This document shows, in pieces, positions 52,247-59,121 of a stretch of DNA of 64,000 nt. The DNA comes from Mycolicibacterium crocinum (GTDB lineage Bacteria > Actinomycetota > Actinomycetes > Mycobacteriales > Mycobacteriaceae): positions 1,488,001 through 1,552,000 of the forward strand of contig NZ_CP092362.2 of assembly GCF_022370635.2 (NCBI RefSeq), given 5' to 3'. The first letter of the stretch is position 1, and each line of letters begins with the position of its first letter. The notes under the pieces were generated by a model. It searched no databases. It was given only the letters and a program-made list of their open reading frames with translations, and was not told the DNA's origin. The position numbers were made by a program, and so were the translations under genes.

Positions 52247-52972
52247 CTAACCGACGGCGCCGCCGACGAGGTGGCCGATGCCGAAGGTGATGCCCATCGC
52301 CAGCGCACCACCGATCACCACCCGGTAGATCGCCCGCCGCGGGTTGGCGCCACCGAGCCAGGCGCTGACCCAGCCGGTGATCGCCAAGGCGGCCAGCACC
52401 GCGACGAAGGTGATCGGCACCCGAATTGAGGCCGGAGGCAACAGGATTGCCAGCAGCGGCAGGATCGCACCGACCGTGAACGAGATCGCCGACGAGATGG
52501 CCGCCTGCCACGGGTTGGTCAATTCGTCGGGGTCGATGCGCAACTCGATGTCGACGTGGGCGGCGAACGCGTCATGGTCGGTGAGCTCCTCGGCCACGGT
52601 CCGCGCGGTCGCCGGCGTCAGGCCCTTGGCTTCGTAGAGCGCGGCGAGTTCGTCGAGCTCGGCCGCCGGCTCGGTGTCGAGCTCGCGGCGTTCCTTGCTC
52701 AGCATCGCCTCCTCGGAATCGCGCTGGGTGCTGACCGAGACGTACTCACCGACCGCCATCGATAGCGCGCCGGCGGCCAGAGCCGCGATGCCGGCGGTGA
52801 AGATCGGCCCGCGTTCGACGGTCGCGGCGGCGACGCCCACGACGATGCCGGCCGTGGACACGATGCCGTCATTGGCGCCGAGCACCCCGGCGCGCAGCCA
52901 GTTCAGTCGGCTGCCGAACTTGCCGTGGTGCGGCTCGGAGGGGTGGGTCGGTTGATCTGGAGGCGTTGTCAC
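52247..52972 (-). CDS. VIT1/CCC1-family transporter
   Basis: A 241-residue membrane protein. LRAGVLGANDGIVSTAGIVV is the first membrane helix with the conserved metal-site motif, and AGALSMAVGEYVSVSTQRDS the next. Three further helices close the protein (VGAILPLLAILLPP, TFVAVLAALAITGWVSAWLG, GGALAMGITFGIGHLVGGAV). Family members move Fe2+ or Mn2+ out of the cytoplasm. A cytoplasmic acidic segment with DHDAFAAHVDIELRIDPDEL lies between. The GTG overlaps the DUF899 stop (GTGA), so both are translated together. Confidence 0.9.
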   Translation of the reverse strand: MTTPPDQPTHPSEPHHGKFGSRLNWLRAGVLGANDGIVSTAGIVVGVAAATVERGPIFTAGIAALAAGALSMAVGEYVSVSTQRDSEEAMLSKERRELDTEPAAELDELAALYEAKGLTPATARTVAEELTDHDAFAAHVDIELRIDPDELTNPWQAAISSAISFTVGAILPLLAILLPPASIRVPITFVAVLAALAITGWVSAWLGGANPRRAIYRVVIGGALAMGITFGIGHLVGGAVG

Positions 52973-53661
52973 GTGTGCAGCGTAGGACTTTCCCCGTACG
53001 CCCGCGCAATGTCCTGCGACCCGGCCCAGCCGGAATACGTCGGTCGTTGCGGCCAGCCGTCGGGGGAGTCCTGCCACTCTTCCTGCCGGCCCCAGGGCAG
53101 CAGGTCGATCAGGGCGAATGAGTGGCTGAGTTGCTCGGTGCCGCGGCCGTTGGTGTGCCAGGTGCGGTAGACGGTATCGCCGTCGCGCAGAAAGACATTG
53201 ACGCCGAAGCCCTCACCCGGGGCGGCGTCAACGTCGGCGCCGAATGAGCTGCCGGCCGACGAGTACCACTCCATCTTGTTGCCGACCTTGGCCTTATAAG
53301 CCAGCGCTTCGTCGATCGGTCCGTTGGTGACGATGACGAAGCGGGCGTCGTAGTTGTCCAGGAATTCCAGGCGGGTGAACTGGGAGGTGAATCCCGTGCA
53401 TCCCGGGCATTGCCACTCCGCGCCGTCGGTCCACATGTGGTTGTAGACGATCAGCTGCGAACGCCCGTCGAACACCTCGGCCAGGCTGACCGGACCGTCG
53501 GGTCCGGTCAGGACGTAGTTGGGCATCTCGACCATCGGCAGCCGCCGGCGTTGCGCGGCGATCGCGTCGAGTTCACGGGTGGCGGCCTTTTCGCGGGCCC
53601 GCAGCTCGTCGAGTGCGGCGCGCCAGGTCTGTTGATCAACCACCGGAGGCAGGGCGGACAT
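52969..53661 (-). CDS. DUF899 thioredoxin-like protein
   Basis: A 230-residue protein of the DUF899/thioredoxin-fold family. MWTDGAEWQCPGCTGFTSQF carries Cys-x2-Cys, the expected redox site. SLAEVFDGRSQLIVYNHMWT precedes it. WYSSAGSSFGADVDAAPGEG is another conserved stretch. Family members are used as intracellular redox or antibiotic-related proteins; no exact role is known. It is co-translated with the VIT gene. Confidence 0.85.
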   Translation of the reverse strand: MSALPPVVDQQTWRAALDELRAREKAATRELDAIAAQRRRLPMVEMPNYVLTGPDGPVSLAEVFDGRSQLIVYNHMWTDGAEWQCPGCTGFTSQFTRLEFLDNYDARFVIVTNGPIDEALAYKAKVGNKMEWYSSAGSSFGADVDAAPGEGFGVNVFLRDGDTVYRTWHTNGRGTEQLSHSFALIDLLPWGRQEEWQDSPDGWPQRPTYSGWAGSQDIARAYGESPTLHT

Positions 53662-53728
53662 GGGGACTCCTTCGCGTCGGGTTCCGTCACAAGGATTGAC
53701 TCGCCCCGCCCCCGATAGTCATCGAGGG

Positions 53729-54556
53729 CTAGCCGCGCTTGCCGCGTCCCTGCCCGGGCTTGCCGGTCCCGGCCTTGGCGGCGCCGGCTTTGCGGCTGCT
53801 GTTCGCGGGCGCCTTGGGCTTGGATCGGGCCGAGGACGCAGTGCCCGACGGGACCGCGAACTTTGGCGTGACCTGCTTGGCCGTGACCGTCGGGGTCAGC
53901 GTTGCGGCGGCCGGCTTCTTGAACGGCAACACGACAGCCGGTGGCGCGGTGTAGAGCGCAGTCGCCAATACGTTTCGGATGATGAACCCGACCGCGATCG
54001 GACCCTTCAAGCTGAGGAGCCCGTATTCGCTGTTGAGGGCTTCATTGAGGAACACCGCGGGTGCTTCCAGCAGGCCGAGCAGCGGGTTGCCGCTCGTCGT
54101 GATGGAGTCGATCGCGTCCTTGGCGGCGATGAACGGTGTCTGGATCTGTTTGACGACGGCGGGCGGGACGTCCTTGCCGATGGCGGTGACGACGACGGCG
54201 ACGTTGTTGATGTGGGCGATGATCTCGGTGGGGATCTGCGCGCCCTGACCGGTGACCAGTTGCACGGCGTAGATCAACGGATTGATCACCAGTTGCGCGG
54301 CGACGGGCGCGATGAAGATCGGGTTTGGTAACGGGTAGGTCTTGTTGGCCCCGACGGCCAACTGGCCGAGCAGGTAGGTACTGATGATGGTGTCGTTGAC
54401 GAGCTGCGACCAGGCATCGGTGAGCTGAACCGATGTGCTGGCGACGCGAATCGGTACGGGCGTCTGGTGTGGCGTGACGATGACGGGCGACAGCATGAGC
54501 GTGCCGGCGGTCACGGTCGTAATGGCGAGCAACTTACGGCGAGCGGCGTGTTCCAT
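53729..54556 (-). CDS. Secreted paralogous protein 1, function unknown
   Basis: A 275-residue protein starting MEHAARRKLLAITTVTAGTL, with a twin-arginine-like RRKLL signal. The body has VQLTDAWSQLVNDTI, YPLPNPIFIAPVAAQLVINP, VTGQGAQIPTEIIAHINN, EAPAVFLNEALNSEYGLLSL and a Lys/Arg/Ala/Ser tail with GTASSARSK. Two more genes next to it share the same order of blocks. No catalytic motif is visible. A GAAGGAAA ribosome site precedes the ATG. It follows paralogue 2 by 59 nt and probably shares its mRNA. Confidence 0.75.
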   Translation of the reverse strand: MEHAARRKLLAITTVTAGTLMLSPVIVTPHQTPVPIRVASTSVQLTDAWSQLVNDTIISTYLLGQLAVGANKTYPLPNPIFIAPVAAQLVINPLIYAVQLVTGQGAQIPTEIIAHINNVAVVVTAIGKDVPPAVVKQIQTPFIAAKDAIDSITTSGNPLLGLLEAPAVFLNEALNSEYGLLSLKGPIAVGFIIRNVLATALYTAPPAVVLPFKKPAAATLTPTVTAKQVTPKFAVPSGTASSARSKPKAPANSSRKAGAAKAGTGKPGQGRGKRG

Positions 54557-54615
54557 CAAACAGTTTCCTTCTTCAGGATGTCGCGGGAGTGGTTGAAAAG
54601 GATTGGCGCCCAAGG

Positions 54616-55470
54616 CTATTTGCGGTTGCTGCGCCCGCGGCCGGTGTCGGCGCCCTTGGCATCGGTCTTGGTGGAAGCCGATGGTCTGCGCTTGCTACTG
54701 GCTGCCGACGATGGCGCGGTGTGCTTCGATCGCGCCGACGACGCGGTGCCGGACGGTGCGGCGGCCGGTTTCACGGGAGTCGGTGTCGCCGCTGCCTTCG
54801 GTTGCGCCGCAGCCTTACTCGCTGTCTTGAATGGCAGGACGACCGACGGCAATGGGGTGTAGACGGCGTTCGCCAGCAGGTTGCGAAAGATCAGTGACAG
54901 TCCGATCGGACCGGTGAATCCCAGTAGGCCGTACTGGCTGTTGAGGGCGATGTTCAAGAAGACGGCCGGGGCTTGGAACAAGGCTGTCAACGGGTTGGCG
55001 CTGTTGGCGATGAACTCCAGCGTCTGCGCCGCCGCGAAAAACGGTGCTCTCACCTGCTCGAACGCCACTCCGGGCACGGCACTGATGGCCAGTTGGGCGA
55101 TCTTGCCGACCTCGGTCAGATGCGCGCCGATCCACCCCGGGATCTGGCCGCCCTGTCCGGTCAACAGAAGGCCGGCGTAGGCGAACTGATTCAGCACCAG
55201 CTGGGTCACCACGGGCGCGAGCGGAAACGTCGGAGATGGCAACGGGTAGTTGTTGTTCGCGCCGATCGTCATGGTCACGAGGCCGGTGACACTCGACGCG
55301 GTGTCGGTGAACAACTGCGACCACGCGTCGGTGAGCGCAACCGTCTGGGTGGAAATCCGAATCGGCGAGTGGGCGTTGAGCGGTGCGGCAGTCACGGGTG
55401 TCAACGCGAGGGCGCCGGCAGTGGTGAGTGCGGCGGCGGTGAGTACTGAACGACGGGCGATGTTTTCCAT
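54616..55470 (-). CDS. Secreted paralogous protein 2, function unknown
   Basis: A 284-residue protein starting MENIARRSVLTAAALTTAGA with a twin-arginine-like RRSVL. The block order matches its neighbours: TVALTDAWSQLFTDTASSV, YPLPSPTFPLAPVVTQLVLN, LTGQGGQIPGWIGAHL, QAPAVFLNIALNSQYGLLGF, YTPLPSVVLPFK, and a tail with GTASSARSK and basic SSKRRPSAS. The ATG follows AGGGAGA. A 130-bp conserved leader precedes it. Confidence 0.75.
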   Translation of the reverse strand: MENIARRSVLTAAALTTAGALALTPVTAAPLNAHSPIRISTQTVALTDAWSQLFTDTASSVTGLVTMTIGANNNYPLPSPTFPLAPVVTQLVLNQFAYAGLLLTGQGGQIPGWIGAHLTEVGKIAQLAISAVPGVAFEQVRAPFFAAAQTLEFIANSANPLTALFQAPAVFLNIALNSQYGLLGFTGPIGLSLIFRNLLANAVYTPLPSVVLPFKTASKAAAQPKAAATPTPVKPAAAPSGTASSARSKHTAPSSAASSKRRPSASTKTDAKGADTGRGRSNRK

Positions 55471-55600
55471 CGGAGAGTTCTCCCTCGTGGAGCGGTGTCG
55501 ACGAGGTATCGCCGGCTTCTCTTCCCTGGCTGGGAATCCGCTGTGGAACAGCTTCCCAGTCGCTTGTGATCGTCGCAGCATTATTTGCGGATCTGCGTCC
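55471..55600 (-). promoter_or_regulatory. Conserved leader of paralogue 2
   Basis: This 130-bp stretch aligns along its whole length with the leader of paralogue 3 at 56531-56660. Both contain a hairpin, here CTGGGAA (55530-55536) with TTCCCAG (55553-55559), and an AT-rich block CGCAAATAAT at the far end that may be the -10 region of the promoter. A 5' untranslated leader of about 110 nt is suggested. Confidence 0.6.
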
Positions 55601-55647
55601 ATACGTGCAATGAATTCATTAGCTGCAACGGTGAACCGGCGGTGAAT

Positions 55648-55696
55648 GCGAGGGCACGCGGCCTGGCCCTGGGTGGGCCAGGCCGCGTGCCCTCGC
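55648..55696 (-). terminator. 22-bp perfect stem terminator after paralogue 3
   Basis: Arms 55648-55669 and 55675-55696 pair perfectly around the loop TGGGT. This is one of the strongest hairpins in the window and lies 7 nt past the stop of paralogue 3. There is no U-tract, as is common in mycobacteria. Confidence 0.8.
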
Positions 55697-55702
55697 GATG
55701 AT

Positions 55703-56530
55703 CTACCGCGTGCCGTGCCGGGCGCCGGCCGGCTTGGTGCCCGACTTGGCTGTCGTCGCCTTGCGCTTGCTGTTGGCCGACGGGGCCTTGGTCTTCGACC
55801 GCGCCGAGGAGGCTGTATCCGCTGGATCGGACACCGCCGCCGTGAGCTTCGGGGTCAACGCCGCAGCCGGCTTCTTGAACGGCAGCGTGATGGTGGGCAG
55901 CGGCGTCGAGATCGCCGAGGCCAGCAGGTTCCGGAGGATGATCGGCACCGCGATCGGACCGTTGACGCCGATGAGTCCATATTGGCTGTTGAGCGCCGCG
56001 TTGAGAAACAGGGCGGGGGCCTCAACCAGGGCGGTGAGCTTGTTGGAGGCGTTGGCGACGAACTCGATCGCATCCCTGGCTGCGACGAACGGTGTCTGGA
56101 TCTGCTTGACGATCACCGGCGGGATCTCGGAGACGAGGAGCGAGGCGAAACTGGCGACATTCGACAGGTGCTGGGCAATCTCGCCGGGGATCGCGCCGCC
56201 CTGGCCAGTGACCAGTTGCACGCCGTAGATCAGCGGGTTGAGCACGAGTTGCGCGATGACAGGCGCGATGAAGATGGGATTGGGCAAGGGAAAGGTGCTG
56301 TTGGCCCCGACGAACAGCCCGCCGAGTTCGACGACGCTGCCGACGGTGCCGTTGAACAGGTCGGACCAGGCATCGGTGAGGTGCACGGCCTGTGTGGAGA
56401 TGCGCGTCGCGGTGACGCCCGGCGCGTGCAATGCGGGCGGTGCGAGCGCAATGGGAGTCAGGGCAAGCGCGCCGATCGTGGTCAAGGCGGCGGCGGTTCG
56501 TACCGGTCGGCTCGGGGCAGCGAATTCCAT
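55703..56530 (-). CDS. Secreted paralogous protein 3, function unknown
   Basis: A 275-residue protein starting MEFAAPSRPVRTAAALTTIG with a signal peptide but no twin arginine. Its blocks match the two neighbours: AVHLTDAWSDLFNGTVGSV, FPLPNPIFIAPVIAQLVLNP, VTGQGGAIPGEIAQHL, EAPALFLNAALNSQYGLIGV and TPLPTITLPFKKPAAA, with the TASSARSKTKA tail. The GAGGGAGA leader and ATG at 56530 fit. It ends at a strong terminator, so it is transcribed apart from paralogues 1 and 2. Confidence 0.75.
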   Translation of the reverse strand: MEFAAPSRPVRTAAALTTIGALALTPIALAPPALHAPGVTATRISTQAVHLTDAWSDLFNGTVGSVVELGGLFVGANSTFPLPNPIFIAPVIAQLVLNPLIYGVQLVTGQGGAIPGEIAQHLSNVASFASLLVSEIPPVIVKQIQTPFVAARDAIEFVANASNKLTALVEAPALFLNAALNSQYGLIGVNGPIAVPIILRNLLASAISTPLPTITLPFKKPAAALTPKLTAAVSDPADTASSARSKTKAPSANSKRKATTAKSGTKPAGARHGTR

Positions 56531-56660
56531 CAGAGAGTGTCTCCCTCGTAGAGGCGGCACCGACGACGCTCGCCGGCTTCAATTCCGCGGCTGGGAATCC
56601 GCCGTGCAACAGCTTCCCAGTAGCTTGAGGCTGCCGCACGATTATTTGCGGTTCTGCGCC
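56531..56660 (-). promoter_or_regulatory. Conserved leader of paralogue 3
   Basis: Aligned over 130 bp with 55471-55600. The hairpin is CTGGGAA (56591-56597) with TTCCCAG (56614-56620). The far end carries the CGCAAATAAT block. The conserved hairpin and spacing suggest shared regulation, for example by a protein, small RNA or ribosome-access hairpin. Confidence 0.6.
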
Positions 56661-56725
56661 GAATTCCGGTCAGAAGTGATTGCCGTGAGCGTGATCCTGT
56701 GAACGCGCTGCTTCGTTGTGACCTT

Positions 56726-56827
56726 TTATCGCCGGCCGTGAGCCACACCTTTGCGCGCAGTGCAGGCCCCGCGACACCGGTCGGTGCCGCTCGCTTTCTT
56801 GAAGGGCAGCACCACGGTCGGCAGCGG
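56726..56827 (-). pseudogene. 3' remnant of a fourth secreted paralogue
   Basis: The frame reads PLPTVVLPFKKASGTDRCRG, then 13 more residues to TAA. The first 13 residues match TPLPTITLPFKKPAA of paralogue 3. It begins right after the TGA of the HelD-like gene, so the fourth copy was cut there. Confidence 0.6.
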
Positions 56828-59050
56828 TCAGCGGTGTGTGAGCTCGTCGAGTCCGGTCAGCGCCGCCGGCAGCGGATGCTGATGGAGGACGCCCAGGCGC
56901 TGGGTGGCCCGCGTGAGCGCGACGTAGAGCTCTGCCGCGCCGCGCGGCCCGTCGGCGAGGATCGCGGCCGGCTCGACCACCAGCACCGCGTCGAACTCCA
57001 GGCCCTTGGTCTCCGCCGGTGCGACCACGCCCGGCATGCCCGGCGGCCCGATCACGACGGCGGTGCCCTCGCGGGCGGCTTCGGCCGCGACGAAGTCCTC
57101 AATGGCGGCAGGCATCTGGTCCGCGGTGACCTGACGGGACCAGGGGTGAAAACCGCTGGCGCGCACCGATTCCGGGGCCCGAACCTCGGGTGCGAACTCG
57201 GCGAGCAGTGCGGCGGCGACGGTCATGATCTCGGCGGGGGTGCGGTAGTTCACCGACAGCGACCGGTACACCCACCGGCCGGGCACGTACGGCTCCAGCA
57301 TCTCGGCCCACGACGTCGCCCCGGCCATCGAGCGGCGCTGCGCGAGATCGCCCACGACCGTGAACGACCGGCTCGGGCAGCGGCGCATCAGCACCCGCCA
57401 GTCCATCTCGGAGAGCTCCTGGGCTTCGTCGACCACCACATGCCGGTAGGTCCAGTCTCGGTCGGCAGCAGCACGTTCGGCGAGGTCGCGGGTGTCACTT
57501 TCGAGGAAGCGTTCGGCGAGGGCCTCGGCGTCGATCAAGTCCTGCGCGAGTAGAAGATCCTCGTCGTCCATCAGATCCTCGTGGGCGACCATATTCTCCA
57601 AAACGCCTCGGGCATAGTGGGTTTCTTCCTTGAGTGCCTGTGCGGCGGCATCGTCGGCCGCTTTGTCGCGGCCCAGCAGGTCGACCAATTCGTCGAGCAG
57701 TGGCACGTCCGAGGTCGTCCAGGCGTCACCGACTTCTCGAAGTAGCGCCGCGTCGGCGCCCGCGGCCCGCAACCGCTCGGGCGAGGTGTACAGCTCGGCC
57801 AGCAGCTCCTGCGGCTCGAGGACCGGCCAGAGTTGGTCGAGGGCCGCGATGAACCGCTCGTTATCTTCGAGGTCGGCCAGCAGGTCCGCGCGCACCTTCG
57901 CCCAGGCGTCTTTGTTGTCGCGGGTCAGCCAGCCGCGGCCGATCCGGGCGACCCCGCGTTCGGTCAGCACGTAGGTGACGATGTCCCGGAACACCGCACG
58001 AGCTGCATTGTGCGGCAGTCCGCTTGCGCGCGCCTCGTCGATGGCCCACTGGGCGGTGTCGGCGGCGATCTGCATCGTGACATCGCCCAGCGGAATCTCC
58101 AGTGGCTGCTCTGGTGTCCGCTGCCGATCCTCGATCGCGGCCCGGAGTACGGCCAGCATCGCGCGAGAACCCTTGATGCGGGCGACCTCCGGGATGTCCT
58201 CGGCGGTGACGTGCATTCCGGGAACGAGATCGCCGACCGTGGAGAACACCACCTCCGATTCGCCCAGCGACGGCAGGACGCGGCCGATGTGGTTCATGAA
58301 CGCCTGGTTGGGTCCGACGACGAGCACGCCGTGGCGCTCGATTCGTCGGCGTTGTGTGTAGAGCAGGTATGCCACCCGATGCAGCGCCACCACGGTCTTG
58401 CCGGTGCCGGGGCCACCCTCGATCACCAGCACACCCGGATGCTCGAGCCGGATGATCTCGTCTTGTTCGGCCTGGATCGTGGCCACGATGTCGCGCATGC
58501 CCTCACCGCGGGGAGCGTTGACGGCGGCGAGCAGCGCGGCATCACTGCTGAACGGGCTGTCGTCCCCGGCGTCGGGGTCGGGACGGCCGAAGACCTCGTC
58601 GGTGAAGTCGACCAGCCGCCGGCCGAGGGAGTGGAACTGGCGGCGTCTCCGCATGCCCTCGGGGTTGGCGCCGGTGGCGACGTAGAAGGCGCGGGACGCC
58701 GGGGCCCGCCAGTCGAGCAGGAGTGCTTCGTGGTCGTTGTCGTCGTCGAAGATGCCGATTCGGCCGACGTAGAGTCGCTCGCCGGACAGGGTGTCCAGTC
58801 GCCCGAAACACAGTCCCTGGTCGGCCACGTCCAACCGCGCCGCCCGTTGGGCCAGTGCGCGCACCTCGGCATCGCGAGCGACCAGAGTTCCACCGTCTTG
58901 CAGGTCGATCGGGCCCCCGAGCGCGGCGCGGTACTGAGCTTTGACCTTGGCGCGTTTGCCGTCCAGCCTGTCGTAGAGATCGTCGAGGTAGTCCCGTTCG
59001 GACTTCAATTCCTGCTCGTGCGCGTTCTTCGACATACCCCTCGTTTCCAT
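56828..59050 (-). CDS. HelD/HelR-like RNA polymerase motor ATPase
   Basis: A 740-residue SF1-type ATPase. The N-terminal coiled coil (ELKSERDYLDDLYDRLDGKR) reaches into RNA polymerase in HelD proteins. Walker A is VIEGGPGTGKTVVALHRVAY near 235, and Walker B VVVDEAQELSEMDWRVL near 505. The Arg-finger motif VNYRTPAEIM and the C-terminal LYVALTRATQRLGVL are typical of UvrD-like motors. HelD/HelR releases stalled polymerase, and HelR confers rifampicin tolerance in some actinobacteria. The ATG at 59050 follows GGAG; 59035 is an alternative. It shares a 71-bp promoter gap with dnaE2. Confidence 0.85.
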   Translation of the reverse strand: METRGMSKNAHEQELKSERDYLDDLYDRLDGKRAKVKAQYRAALGGPIDLQDGGTLVARDAEVRALAQRAARLDVADQGLCFGRLDTLSGERLYVGRIGIFDDDNDHEALLLDWRAPASRAFYVATGANPEGMRRRRQFHSLGRRLVDFTDEVFGRPDPDAGDDSPFSSDAALLAAVNAPRGEGMRDIVATIQAEQDEIIRLEHPGVLVIEGGPGTGKTVVALHRVAYLLYTQRRRIERHGVLVVGPNQAFMNHIGRVLPSLGESEVVFSTVGDLVPGMHVTAEDIPEVARIKGSRAMLAVLRAAIEDRQRTPEQPLEIPLGDVTMQIAADTAQWAIDEARASGLPHNAARAVFRDIVTYVLTERGVARIGRGWLTRDNKDAWAKVRADLLADLEDNERFIAALDQLWPVLEPQELLAELYTSPERLRAAGADAALLREVGDAWTTSDVPLLDELVDLLGRDKAADDAAAQALKEETHYARGVLENMVAHEDLMDDEDLLLAQDLIDAEALAERFLESDTRDLAERAAADRDWTYRHVVVDEAQELSEMDWRVLMRRCPSRSFTVVGDLAQRRSMAGATSWAEMLEPYVPGRWVYRSLSVNYRTPAEIMTVAAALLAEFAPEVRAPESVRASGFHPWSRQVTADQMPAAIEDFVAAEAAREGTAVVIGPPGMPGVVAPAETKGLEFDAVLVVEPAAILADGPRGAAELYVALTRATQRLGVLHQHPLPAALTGLDELTHR

Positions 59051-59069
59051 GGCTCGACTCCATCCTCGC

Positions 59070-59097
59070 CTATTGCTGGGCAGAGCCGCGCATAGAA
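59070..59097 (-). promoter_or_regulatory. Candidate promoter of the HelD-like gene
   Basis: On the minus strand TTCTAT (-35, 59092-59097) and CAATAG (-10, 59070-59075) are 16 nt apart and 19 nt before the start. The -35 overlaps the SOS box at 59093-59108. Confidence 0.4.
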
Positions 59098-59108
59098 CAC
59101 ATGTTCGA
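59093..59108. promoter_or_regulatory. LexA (SOS) box of dnaE2
   Basis: TAGAACACATGTTCGA matches the mycobacterial SOS box with one mismatch. TACACT (59109-59114) right behind it is a likely -10 box that ends 7 nt before the GTG of dnaE2, so the mRNA is probably leaderless. Confidence 0.85.
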
Positions 59109-59121
59109 TACACTGGATCGG

